This document shows, in pieces, positions 16,947-25,986 of a DNA stretch of 64,000 nucleotides. A program made the translations under genes and the position numbers. How positions within the stretch are numbered: the stretch's first letter is position 1; each line of letters starts with the position of its first letter. Source of the stretch: an uncultured Lachnospiraceae bacterium (GTDB lineage Bacteria > Bacillota > Clostridia > Lachnospirales > Lachnospiraceae); the NCBI GenBank assembly GCA_910586015.1, contig CAJUGJ010000010.1, forward strand, positions 27,759-91,758, given 5' to 3'. The notes below the pieces were generated by a model. That model was given only the letters and a program-made list of their open reading frames with translations, was not told the origin of the DNA and made no database searches.

Positions 16947-17708
16947 CTAATTTTTTTGAATAAACTCTACACTTCTTTTCATATTTTCCATCGCACTGTT
17001 ATAAGGATGATCGTCTTGTTCTACAATAAGCCACTTTGCACCACTTTCAGCCGCTTTTTGAATTAACTCTTTTGCTTGCTGTACTCCATCTCCAAATGAA
17101 ACCAGTTCTATCTCTCCTCTGTTATTTCTTTGGAAATCTTTTAAATGTACCAAAGGACACCTTCCATGATAACGTTCCAAATAGGATTTTGGATCTTCTC
17201 CTGCCACTTTAATCCAACAAGTGTCTGGTTCGAAATATAGTTCATCTGGCTCAAAGGATCCCAATAATTCATCTAAAACATAAGTTCCTTTTTCTGTTTT
17301 TTCGAATTCAAAATCATGGTTGTGATAAGAAAGACTGATTCCTCTTTTTTTGCACGCATCTGCAATCTTTTTTATATTTGTTAAAACAGAAGCATATTCC
17401 TCTGTTCCATACCGTTTTTCTATAGAAAGATATGGAATTACAATATAAGGACAATTTAAAATCTCATATTGATGTAATGTTTTATCCAGATCTCCAATCA
17501 GTTCTTCATATGGTACATGAGCACTGACTATCGTTAAACCGATTTCCTCTAAAATCTGCTTTACAAGCTCTGGTTTTTGTCCATATAAACCTGCCAGTTC
17601 TACTCCCTGATAGCCCATTTCTTTGATCTGTTTCATCGTACCAATAAAATCTTTTTCTGCCAGATCTCTTACAGAATATACCTGAATTGCAACTGGTAAT
17701 GAATTCAC
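16947..17708 (-). CDS. Sugar phosphate isomerase/epimerase-like TIM barrel
   Basis: A 253-residue barrel protein of the IolE/xylose-isomerase-like group: VAIQVYSVRDLAEKDF, MGYQGVELAGLYG, SYHNHDFEFEK, then YFEPDTCWIKVAGEDP, PLVHLKDFQ and WLIVEQDDHP, which give the usual Glu/Asp/His metal site. Translation starts at GTG with AAGGATAAAG just upstream, at the end of the preceding gene (two bases between). The tight coupling to a Gfo/Idh/MocA oxidoreductase suggests sequential steps on one sugar, for example oxidation then isomerisation or elimination (inference). Confidence 0.8.
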   Translation of the reverse strand: MNSLPVAIQVYSVRDLAEKDFIGTMKQIKEMGYQGVELAGLYGQKPELVKQILEEIGLTIVSAHVPYEELIGDLDKTLHQYEILNCPYIVIPYLSIEKRYGTEEYASVLTNIKKIADACKKRGISLSYHNHDFEFEKTEKGTYVLDELLGSFEPDELYFEPDTCWIKVAGEDPKSYLERYHGRCPLVHLKDFQRNNRGEIELVSFGDGVQQAKELIQKAAESGAKWLIVEQDDHPYNSAMENMKRSVEFIQKN

Positions 17709-17710
17709 CT

Positions 17711-18772
17711 TTATCCTTCCCTTCTTTGTTCAAAGCAGATTGTTTGTTTTGTCTGTGCTGAGGTAAAAATTGCTTCCATCAACCTCATAACTCTTTCTAC
17801 TTCTGACAAACGGATTTTACTTTCTGCTTTATGTTCTATTACATCCATTACATTTTTATAAAAATCTTTTATATCACTGGTTACTTTTGGCAGCTCTTCA
17901 GTAAAAATACTGTCATCCCTTCTTGGTGCCATTGTCTTTGTTAATCCTGCCGCTGTTTTTACTGGTGCTACATCTTTTTCATCTGTACCCATTGCCCGTA
18001 CAATCTTTCCTTTTAAATTCCAGTCTTCTATCACAGCGCTTCCATTTGAACCAAGTACATACCAACGTGGCAGATTGATGAAGTTATTTGTACCCACTTC
18101 TACAATAGCAGTTACTCCATTTTCAAAGGTCAGTTCTGCTGTAAATCCATCGTCTACCAGTTGATTTGTAACATAGGTCATATCTGCATATACATTTGTA
18201 ACACAAACTCCATCAAACAAAAGCAATAGTTGATCTAATAAATGAACTCCCCAGTCTAATACCATACCACCGCCATGTTCTTTTTCCTGACGCCAGTCAC
18301 CGGGAATTCCTCTAGAACCATGTACTCTTGATTCAATCCGAAATAATTCCCCTAGCTTCTTTTCTTCTAACACTTTTTTAATTGTTAAAAAGTCTTCGTC
18401 CCATCGTCTGTTTTGATGTACTGTAAAAAACATTCCTGTTTCTTTTGATACTTCTATCATTTCTTTAAGTTCTTGTGAATTTAAAGCTACTGGTTTTTCT
18501 GATATTACATTCTTTCCCGCTCTCATCGCCTGTATCGCTGCTGGGTGGTGTACATCGTTTGGAGTTGCTACTAAAATTAAATCAATCTCTGGATCGGAAA
18601 GCATATGTTCTAAACTTTCATAAACCCGAATTTTTCTTGAATTCGCATACTCTCTTCTTTCTTCCTTTATATCCCAAATTCCCGCAACTTCCAAATTAGG
18701 GATATCCTGAATTAAATCATAATGCCACCCTGCCATACCTCCAAAGCCGACCATTCCTAACCTATGTCCCAT
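17711..18772 (-). CDS. Gfo/Idh/MocA family oxidoreductase
   Basis: The second oxidoreductase of this operon, 353 residues. Rossmann start LGMVGFGGMAGWHYDLI, the catalytic Lys in NVISEKPVALNSQEL, and GGGMVLDWGVHLLDQLLLLF with the conserved Asp and His. It differs enough from the gene at 15845 that they are unlikely to be recent duplicates. A GGATAAGAAG region precedes the ATG. It is 21 bases downstream of the first isomerase gene. Confidence 0.85.
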   Translation of the reverse strand: MGHRLGMVGFGGMAGWHYDLIQDIPNLEVAGIWDIKEERREYANSRKIRVYESLEHMLSDPEIDLILVATPNDVHHPAAIQAMRAGKNVISEKPVALNSQELKEMIEVSKETGMFFTVHQNRRWDEDFLTIKKVLEEKKLGELFRIESRVHGSRGIPGDWRQEKEHGGGMVLDWGVHLLDQLLLLFDGVCVTNVYADMTYVTNQLVDDGFTAELTFENGVTAIVEVGTNNFINLPRWYVLGSNGSAVIEDWNLKGKIVRAMGTDEKDVAPVKTAAGLTKTMAPRRDDSIFTEELPKVTSDIKDFYKNVMDVIEHKAESKIRLSEVERVMRLMEAIFTSAQTKQTICFEQRREG

Positions 18773-18793
18773 CTTCTTATCCGTCTGAACCCT

Positions 18794-19765
18794 TTATGCC
18801 CAGAACATTGTTCCTTTCTCTTCATAAATTAATACATTTTTTAAACACCTAATTGCTTTTAACAGTCCCTCTTTTCCAGACATTAAACTATCTTCATGTT
18901 CAATACTAATAGCATAATCATATCCTGCTAGACGCAGTTCTGAAATAATAGCTTTCCAGAACTCTTCTCCATTTCCATAGCCAACTGCTCTAAAAATCCA
19001 AGAACGGTTTAACTCATCTCCATAGTGTGTAGTGTCCAAAACCCCATTGAGCGCTGTATTGATTGTATCCACCTTCGTATCTTTTGCATGAAAATGAAAG
19101 AGTGCTCCCGCCTTTCCAAGTTCACGAATACATGCACAAGGATCCATTCCCTGCCAAATCAAATGACTTGGATCAAAGTTTGCTCCAATCTCTGGTCCAA
19201 CTGCTTCTCTTAACCGTAATAATGTCTTTGTATTGTATACACAAAATCCCGGATGGAGTTCTAGGGCAATTTTATATACATGATGTTCCTTTGCAAACTT
19301 TACTTTTTCCTTCCAATATGGAATCAGTACTTCATTCCATTGATACTCTAAAATCTGTGAAAAATCATCTGGCCATGGACAAGTAACCCAGTTTGGTGTC
19401 TTATCCTCTTTACTTCCTCCCGGACATCCAGAAAAAGTATTTACAACAGGAACTCCTAATTTCTCTGCCAATAAAATAGCATTTGTCAGATCCTCGTCAA
19501 AACTCTGTGCAATTTTTTTGTCTGGATGAACCATATTTCCGTGACTACTCAATGCACTGATCTGTAAATTATACTTTTTTAAGATCTCTAAAAACTCTTC
19601 TCTTTTAGCACTGTCTTCTAACATTACCTTTGCATCACAATGTGCTTTTCCCGGAAAACCTCCACATCCAATCTCTACCATCTGTACGCCATTCTCTGCT
19701 AAAAATGCACATGCCTTTTCAAATGGCAGCTCTCCCAGCACTACCGTAAATGTTCCTAATTTCAT
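18794..19765 (-). CDS. Sugar phosphate isomerase/epimerase-like TIM barrel
   Basis: First gene of the sugar operon, 323 residues from the ATG at 19765 (AGGGGG upstream; an in-frame ATG at 19801 lacks a site). Family segments: VQMVEIGCGGFPGKAHCD, VVNTFSGCPGG, KIALELHPGFCVYN, IGANFDPSHLIWQGMDP and ALFHFHAKDTKVD, then YAISIEHEDS. The Glu, Asp/His and terminal Glu form the expected metal site. It belongs with the larger IolE/epimerase-like members often encoded beside Gfo/Idh/MocA enzymes. Confidence 0.82.
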   Translation of the reverse strand: MKLGTFTVVLGELPFEKACAFLAENGVQMVEIGCGGFPGKAHCDAKVMLEDSAKREEFLEILKKYNLQISALSSHGNMVHPDKKIAQSFDEDLTNAILLAEKLGVPVVNTFSGCPGGSKEDKTPNWVTCPWPDDFSQILEYQWNEVLIPYWKEKVKFAKEHHVYKIALELHPGFCVYNTKTLLRLREAVGPEIGANFDPSHLIWQGMDPCACIRELGKAGALFHFHAKDTKVDTINTALNGVLDTTHYGDELNRSWIFRAVGYGNGEEFWKAIISELRLAGYDYAISIEHEDSLMSGKEGLLKAIRCLKNVLIYEEKGTMFWA

Positions 19766-19876
19766 AACAAATACCCCCTTTTGTTTCATCATATTTAACA
19801 AATATTTATGAGTTTATTATAAGCATAAGCATATAATAATACAAGTATTCTTTTGCTATTAATCCATACATTTCTG

Positions 19877-20716
19877 CTATTTTTGTTTTCTAAATTCTGA
19901 TGGACTACATCCATATAATTTGCGGAACTGTCGTCCAAAATGATTAAAGTCCTGAAATCCAACTGCGATTGCAGCCTCAGAAATTGTAAGTTCTGTTTTC
20001 TTTAAGAGATAGGCCGCCTTTTTTAAACGGATTTCATTCATATAGTGAAGTGGACTTATTCCCAAACTCTCTTTAAATAAATGATTGAATCTGTCTTCAC
20101 TTAAATGAATATGCTCTGCTAACTGAGCATTTGTAATTGGTTCTGTATAGTGTTCTTGAATATATTGAATGACTGTATTGAGTCGTTCTAAATTCCGTTT
20201 TCGTTTTGAATTAGCACTTTGTGATAATATTTGTACTGCATAATTACGGCTTAAATAGGTAATTAGCTGTAATAACATTCCCTTTGCTGCTAATTTATAT
20301 CCTAACCTCTTTTGATCATTTTCCTGATAAATTCCTAAAATCATCCGTTTCAGTTCTTCATCCTTTTCAATGAGTGTCTGAAAGATAATATTTTGATGTG
20401 TCAATTCATAAGAGAATGCTTCCATCTCAAAAATAATAACACAGGCATCCATTTTTTTAGTTTCACTGATTCCTTCATGCAGTTCATTACTATTAATAAC
20501 AACAAGATCTCCTCTTTTGGCATAAATCGTATTTTGATTAATATGAAATTTTGTTACTCCATCTAAAACATAATGCAGTTCAATATGTTCATGCCAATGA
20601 ACCTGAAAATATCTTCCTTTTTTTCGAATTTGATTTAAAAACATTTGGATTGGAAATTCCTCATCACTTAAAATCTTTTTTTCATAAAGCTGCATGGTAT
20701 TCTTATTTTCTGCCAT
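19877..20716 (-). CDS. AraC-family transcriptional regulator
   Basis: A 279-residue regulator with an N-terminal cupin sensor (VHWHEHIELHYVLDGVTKF, GDLVVINSNELHEG) and a C-terminal double helix-turn-helix (NAQLAEHIHLSEDRFNHLF, and AAIAVGFQDFNHFGRQFRKL followed by GCSPSEFRK). The start at 20716 is chosen because GGAGA precedes it; the ATG 12 bases upstream overlaps that site. It lies upstream of, and in line with, the four sugar genes, with 111 bases between, and is the obvious candidate activator of that operon. Confidence 0.88.
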   Translation of the reverse strand: MAENKNTMQLYEKKILSDEEFPIQMFLNQIRKKGRYFQVHWHEHIELHYVLDGVTKFHINQNTIYAKRGDLVVINSNELHEGISETKKMDACVIIFEMEAFSYELTHQNIIFQTLIEKDEELKRMILGIYQENDQKRLGYKLAAKGMLLQLITYLSRNYAVQILSQSANSKRKRNLERLNTVIQYIQEHYTEPITNAQLAEHIHLSEDRFNHLFKESLGISPLHYMNEIRLKKAAYLLKKTELTISEAAIAVGFQDFNHFGRQFRKLYGCSPSEFRKQK

Positions 20717-20740
20717 AATGTTCTCCATCTGATATAAAAT

Positions 20741-20849
20741 AAAGGGAGTTGTCGCACTAAGAAAATTAGATACAAGATATTGTAGAATTTAATGGGATAT
20801 CAATACTATAATATCTTGTATATTTAGTTCTTAGTGTAGCAACTCCTTT
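20741..20849. repeat. Dispersed palindromic repeat, copy 2
   Basis: Left arm AAAGGGAGTTGTCGCACTAA and right arm TTAGTGTAGCAACTCCTTTA pair, with inner arms TACAAGATAT and ATATCTTGTA. It lies right after the stop of the binding lipoprotein gene (20862, reverse strand). Inner arms are identical in copy 3. Confidence 0.8.
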
Positions 20850-20861
20850 ATAGTCTATCTT

Positions 20862-21806
20862 TTATTGATCTTTTTGTTCAAATATATCTGGATATAATAA
20901 ATTTGCAATTTCCAATACAATATCTGCATTTCTTGCACATTGTCGACTTAATTTATTTTCATCTATCACATAGACCCGATTATTTTTTACGGCAGTTAAA
21001 TTGCTATAAGGCTCTGTTGTAATAAAACTGTCATAGAAATAGGATGGCAACAAAATAACAGTTGGATCTTTTTCAATTAATTTCTCTAAAGAGTAACTCC
21101 AACCAAAAACATCGTCTGCAATATTTTTGCCCCCTGCTAAAGTTAAAATATCATGAATAAAAGTATCTCCTCCAGCCGTAAATTCTCCGCCTTCTCCAAA
21201 ACCTACTACATAATAAACATCTACAGGATCTAAACTGTCTATTTTCTCTTTTACCTGATCTAATTTCTGTTTCATCTCTTCTACAACTTCGGATGCCTTT
21301 TCTGAAGAATTCAATACAGTTCCAAGTGTCTGTATTATAGTATAGACACCTTCAACAGAATGTTCTTCATAAAGATAGAGAACCGGAATATTTAATTCCT
21401 CTAACTTTTTCTTTGACTCTTCGTCAAAATGTGCAGATCCAATAACAAGATCTGGGCTTAAACTTATCACCTTTTCTACATCTAGTGGATAAAGTGGTCC
21501 AATGGACTCTACTTCTGAAACTTCTATTGGATAGTCACAGTAATCCGTCCGCCCAACTAACTTGTTTTGAGCATCTAACGAATAGATGATTTCTGTAATA
21601 TTTGGTGCTACGGATACAATTTTTTGAGGTTCTTTTTCAAGTGTAAGTTCTGCTTTATCAGAACCTGTTACAGTAACTGGATACTTTGTTGTGCCTTTAG
21701 CAGTTGTATTTGTATCCTCTTCCTGTTTTTTTGTGCCACAGCCTATCAGACTGGACACAAGTGCCAGAGTGCAAATCAGCACCCAAAGCCTTTTTCTCTT
21801 TCTCAT
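20862..21806 (-). CDS. Corrinoid-type ABC transporter substrate-binding lipoprotein
   Basis: A 314-residue BtuF/FhuD-fold binding protein. The start at 21806 (AAGGAG upstream) opens a lipoprotein signal RKRKRLWVLICTLALVSS with lipobox LIGC, so the protein is anchored outside the membrane. The binding domain begins PQKIVSVAPNITEIIYSL and includes VGRTDYCDYP, DLVIGSAHFDEES and PTVILLPSYF. The family carries vitamin B12 or iron complexes. A cobalamin riboswitch lies immediately upstream, which favours a corrinoid ligand. No permease or ATPase gene is adjacent, so partners must be elsewhere. The gene symbol btuF is likely but not certain. Confidence 0.82.
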   Translation of the reverse strand: MRKRKRLWVLICTLALVSSLIGCGTKKQEEDTNTTAKGTTKYPVTVTGSDKAELTLEKEPQKIVSVAPNITEIIYSLDAQNKLVGRTDYCDYPIEVSEVESIGPLYPLDVEKVISLSPDLVIGSAHFDEESKKKLEELNIPVLYLYEEHSVEGVYTIIQTLGTVLNSSEKASEVVEEMKQKLDQVKEKIDSLDPVDVYYVVGFGEGGEFTAGGDTFIHDILTLAGGKNIADDVFGWSYSLEKLIEKDPTVILLPSYFYDSFITTEPYSNLTAVKNNRVYVIDENKLSRQCARNADIVLEIANLLYPDIFEQKDQ

Positions 21807-21860
21807 AAAATCTCCTTTTTGGTTCTTTCTTCCTCCCGAAGAAGACCGAAAATAACTCAT

Positions 21861-22010
21861 ATGGCAGGTTTCCTGACTTTCGTTCCTCCTACTTGCACAC
21901 CTTCTCAGTCTGAAAAAATACTTTTTCTTTCCAATGGTATTTCTATCATGCGTTCATCCCGATTACAGTAGCGGGGGCTGTTGTAGATTTTCACTACATT
22001 CCCTTTTACC
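21861..22010 (-). ncRNA. Cobalamin riboswitch
   Basis: On the reverse strand the leader reads GGGAATGTAGTGAAAATCTA, then ACAGCCCCCGCTACTGTAA, a variable arm, and finally the B12-box GTCAGGAAACCTGCCAT at about 21862-21878. These are the conserved elements of the adenosylcobalamin family in the right order. It ends about 55 bases before the start codon of the binding lipoprotein. In this family vitamin binding lowers expression. Confidence 0.92.
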
Positions 22011-22077
22011 TTTTTTTACAAAGCACCATATGGCTGACAGATGCTATTTTATATTAATACTCTTAAAAATGCAAGAT

Positions 22078-22116
22078 GAAAGAGCGATTCCTGCAAAATA
22101 CAGAAATCGCTCTTTC
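22078..22116 (-). terminator. Terminator of the NlpC/P60 gene
   Basis: GAAAGAGCGATT (22078-22089) pairs with AATCGCTCTTTC (22105-22116). On the reverse strand it follows the stop at 22133 and is trailed by a T-rich stretch. Confidence 0.8.
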
Positions 22117-22132
22117 TATGTAAAAGTTTATT

Positions 22133-23920
22133 TTAACCAAAGATTCTCCATGCTACAATAAAGTTTCTTTTCCACCAGCTTCCTAATTCACGATGTACAA
22201 TCTTACCGCTAGAAGAAGAAGCATCTATTACCATTCCATTACCTGTAGCAATTCCTACATGACCATAGACAACGACAATATCTCCTGCTTTAATATCAGA
22301 GAAGTTTGAAATTTTCATATATTTACTCATACTTCTCCAACCATAGGATGTAGTATAACTTTGCTTTACTCCAGCTTGATTCAAACACCAATAAACAAAA
22401 CCAGAACAGTCAAAGGAATTTGGTCCTTTTGATCCTAATACATAAGGTGCTCCTAATTTTGATTTTGCAACCTTAATTAAAGAACTTACACTTGCTGTAA
22501 CTTTAGTGCTGCTTGATGATGAAGTACTGTTCGATGAACCTGTATTACTTGATGGATTTTTCGAACTATTTCCAGAAGAGCTTCCTTTTGAAGAACTGCT
22601 ACTTGATGAACTTCCACTCGAAGGTTTTGTTCCAGAAGAAGAACTTCCAGCTTTATTTGCATTCTGACTTGTAAGTTTTGCCATGGTCTTCATACCAACC
22701 ATACCATCTGAAGTTAAACCATTATTTGACTGAAACTCTTTTACTGCCTGTTCTGTAATTTCTCCATAATAACCTGTAGAGTTTGAAGAAGACATATATC
22801 CATATCTTGCTAGTAACTGTTGAACTCTTGTAACAGTATCTCCTCGATCTCCTAATGATAGACCATTTGGAACTGCTTTATTGCTATTTAATACATTTCT
22901 TGTAGATGGTCCAAGGAAGCCGTCTACTACTAAATCGTTTCTGGATTGGAACTGCTTTACTGCCGCTGCGGTATCATTTCCATAGACACCATCAGGTGTT
23001 GTAGTTAAATAGCCCAAGTCTTTTAATCGTGTCTGACTAGCTAAAACAACTTCACTCTTTTCTCCATAGGAAAGAAAATTCGGTTTCACTTCATCACTAT
23101 AGAGCATGTTAATCGTTTGAACGCCAACTTTTCCGTCTGCTAACAGATTATTTAATTCCTGCATTTTCTTTACAGCAGCTTCTGTAACATCTCCGAAATA
23201 TCCTGTCACCATATCAGAAGTTGCTAAATAACCCATTTCATATAAACGGGATTGAATTCTGCGAACGTCATCGCCTCTCATTCCCTGAAGAACAGTATAT
23301 GGTTTTGCTTCATCCGACAAAATTGCTTCTAACGTTTTTGGTCCAACAATTCCATCTTGTGTTAACTCACACTGACGCTGAAATAAAATAACGGCTGCTT
23401 GTGTAATAGAACCAAAGTGTTGTGTTGGTTCTGCATAATCCATATATCCTAATTCCATTAATCGTTCCTGAAGGGTTGCTACAATCGGATGATCCAAGCC
23501 TATCTGCAAAAATTCTGGAGCAGGAATATTCTCTTCTGAATCAGAATTTTCTAAGTCTTTGTCTTCTGGAATAGGTGCTTCTCCTGCACCTCCTTCAAAA
23601 GAAAATAAAGAAGTTCCTCCCTCTAATCCCTTTGTTGATGCAGTAACTGGCTGTCGTTCTGCTGCTGCTAACTGTAAATTGATTTTACTGGCTTCTGATA
23701 TAGCAACAATTCGTTTCTCGTTTCCAGTATTGAGAGAATTTATGGTAAACAAACTTCCGGATGCAATCAACTGAGAAATTACTCTATCTGTAGTTAAAAC
23801 TGCTGGTTCTGCCTGAGATGATCCTATGTGTGAAATTGGAGACATTGCAGAAACTCCAAGTGCCATAACCGCAGTCATTGCTGCAACTGTTACCTTTCCT
23901 TTTTTTATCCATTGATTCAT
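22133..23920 (-). CDS. Secreted NlpC/P60 peptidoglycan hydrolase with four PG-binding repeats
   Basis: A 595-residue wall enzyme. It has an N-terminal signal segment (KKGKVTVAAMTAVMALGVSA) and four PG_binding_1 modules at about 140-200, 210-270, 285-345 and 355-415, each with a VQ-RL-ELGY-type core and a GxxGxxT end. A Ser-rich linker (about 420-475) leads to a C-terminal NlpC/P60 domain (about 485-595). The catalytic Cys is in FDCSGF (about 506) and the His in YGHVGIATG (about 552). Such enzymes cut peptide stems between D-Glu and the diamino acid. The gene stands alone between long intergenic stretches. Confidence 0.9.
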   Translation of the reverse strand: MNQWIKKGKVTVAAMTAVMALGVSAMSPISHIGSSQAEPAVLTTDRVISQLIASGSLFTINSLNTGNEKRIVAISEASKINLQLAAAERQPVTASTKGLEGGTSLFSFEGGAGEAPIPEDKDLENSDSEENIPAPEFLQIGLDHPIVATLQERLMELGYMDYAEPTQHFGSITQAAVILFQRQCELTQDGIVGPKTLEAILSDEAKPYTVLQGMRGDDVRRIQSRLYEMGYLATSDMVTGYFGDVTEAAVKKMQELNNLLADGKVGVQTINMLYSDEVKPNFLSYGEKSEVVLASQTRLKDLGYLTTTPDGVYGNDTAAAVKQFQSRNDLVVDGFLGPSTRNVLNSNKAVPNGLSLGDRGDTVTRVQQLLARYGYMSSSNSTGYYGEITEQAVKEFQSNNGLTSDGMVGMKTMAKLTSQNANKAGSSSSGTKPSSGSSSSSSSSKGSSSGNSSKNPSSNTGSSNSTSSSSSTKVTASVSSLIKVAKSKLGAPYVLGSKGPNSFDCSGFVYWCLNQAGVKQSYTTSYGWRSMSKYMKISNFSDIKAGDIVVVYGHVGIATGNGMVIDASSSSGKIVHRELGSWWKRNFIVAWRIFG

Positions 23921-24341
23921 TCGTATCCCTATTCCCTTTCTTTGTAATATTACAATATTATTACGAATATGCGAATTTTTTGTGTCATTTTTTTAATTGG
24001 AATGATATACCTTTTACGAGACTTTTACGATTGTTTCTTTTTGATTATTAAATTTAGATCCTCACGTTTATCTATTATATACTTATTTCGAGAAATAGCA
24101 AGTAGTTAATTTAAAATTAATTAACATTCGGCATTATAACCAAAAAAAAATTAAAGAAAACTTCAAAATAATACTAAAAAGGTAGCTTTTAAAAGATTTT
24201 TAACTTTTGTTGTTTTCTAAAAATTAGCAATTTTATACAAATTTATTATATTACGTCGAAGACTATTATTTTTTATAGTTTTTTTTCATTTTATAAATAG
24301 CCTTCCTTTTCTTCTACCAACATCCTGTGAAAATATATAAG
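23921..24341. other. AT-rich intergenic region
   Basis: No convincing open frame. It carries the start region of the NlpC/P60 gene (a weak AGGGA site before its ATG) and the 3' flank of the split LanM-like gene. Runs of A and T dominate and no repeat or stable hairpin stands out. Confidence 0.5.
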
Positions 24342-25972
24342 TTATATATGAAAAGAATTTAAAATTTCTTTTCTTTTATCAATAATACTGTCTAACTTTA
24401 AAGCTTCATCAGAAACAAGTTCTATCTCTCCATCAGAAAATTTTTGATATATCTTCCCGTGATCGAAATTATATTCCCAAAATGGAATTCTTCCCTTTTT
24501 AAAATTCTGTTCTGTCTTTTGAATAATTATGTCATTGTTTAAAAGAGAAAGCTTTTTATTACACATTATTTCTAATTCTTTAAAAGAATTACTTTCCTGA
24601 ATAGAATCAAAAAATGACTTACCAGTTCCTGTAATGATAGTTTCTCTATTAAAGCTTCCTAAATAGGCAAGTGATCTAATCGAATATAAATCTCCTGTAG
24701 CTATAAATACAATCCTCGATTTTTTATCTCTAAACTTTTCTCTGGTCTTTTCTAAAAATGTAAAACAATCCATATCATTTTGATATTCTGTTATAGGAAA
24801 TGATATACCATTCTTTCCTCTTAATTCATTTCGATCAAAGTTAGAATTTACAGAAGGATTTATATTATTTGCAAACGTATTTTTACCCCCTGCACTTCTG
24901 TATTCCAAGCAGTTGCCAATGGATTAGATGGATTTAAAGACTTATCTAAAGCAACTTCTGCATCAATAAGCTGCATTTTCCTTTTTGAAAGGAAAGGTTT
25001 TTTAGAATATACTAAATTTTCGTGATGCAAATCCCTCAGTCCCAATAAAGAAGCAAATGCTATAATATCTTTTATAGACTGAAGATATGTTTCTTTGTCA
25101 ATCGAGGAATTAAAGGCGTTTTTTTCTGATTTCACTATATCATCATGTTCAAAAAATTCAACAGCACTTCCATGATCCTGTGTTGCTCGTATATCTAACA
25201 TACTAATACCGCCACCATCTGGAATTTGGGTAGGATCTGGTGTTTCATACTTAAGAATATTAAAATCCTGTGCTAATGAATCTATTTTTCCATAGATCGC
25301 TGCTTCAAGAGATTTATCTTCTGGTTTGATTACTAATTTCTTTCTATTCTCAAAAGTAACAATACAAACTCCAATACCTCTGGCATGAACATCACTATCT
25401 GTTAAGTAAATCTCTGTAACCTTTGCATTTTCTACACAACTCCAATAAAAAATATCAGATAAAGTCTGTTCTATTGTAATAAATAAATCATTTATTATCT
25501 CACCTTCTATAAGACTACCATAAATTTGGTAAGCCTGCATCGCTTGTTCTATTTCTGCTCCTGTTGTACTAGAAAAACTTTTTCCTATAATCGTATCTAT
25601 ATTACTGTCATTGTTTCGAAATGAAGATACAACTTTTCTCCATAAGTCTACTTTATTTTTATGTGGATTAACTTCTATATTGGGCAGATTTTGCGATATT
25701 GTATTTATGATATCATCTTGAATTATACGAAATAATCTACAATAGTTATCAAACATTTTCTGATTATTTCCAAAATCTTTTAATTTCTTTTTATACTGTA
25801 TCGGTGAATCCTCAACTTTTTCACAGGAAGCATTTTGAAATATATTAGGCTGATTTGATTTAATAAAATCTCTTGTAAATTGTTTCTTTTTCTGAATTGG
25901 AATACTACTTTCTGATTTTTTTTTGGTATCTATCTTTATATTTGTTTTTGTTTTCTTTTGTGTAGTATACAA
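24342..25972 (-). pseudogene. LanM/DUF4135-like protein split by a frameshift
   Basis: Upstream fragment (25972-24860, TTG start after GGGAGG): a Lys/Thr-rich disordered N-terminus, then EIYLTDSDVHARGIGVCIVT, KKLVIKPED, LRDLHHENLVYS and MQLIDAEVAL. These resemble the atypical kinase-like core of the DUF4135 dehydratase domain of lanthipeptide synthetase LanM (its DxHxGGR, VYKPR, DLHxEN and LIDLE motifs). The frame ends after VQGVKIRLQII. The following 180-odd codons, to 24342, continue in the -1 frame. The switch lies at a run of five G followed by five A near 24890; one extra G would join VQG to GKNTFANNINPS and give one protein of about 550 residues. Alternatives are phase variation, programmed slippage or a sequence error. 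No lanthipeptide precursor or cyclase domain is visible. Family is by motif memory only. Confidence 0.6.
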
Positions 25973-25986
25973 TATTAACCTCCCGC

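Noticed and set aside
24342..24908. Independent small gene
   Set aside because: Its apparent start is a TTG inside the upstream frame with no ribosome binding site, and one added base joins it smoothly to the upstream protein, so it is treated as the second half of one gene.
25160..25972. Complete lanthipeptide biosynthesis cluster
   Set aside because: Only a partial DUF4135-like core is seen; there is no cyclase domain, precursor peptide, protease or dedicated transporter nearby.
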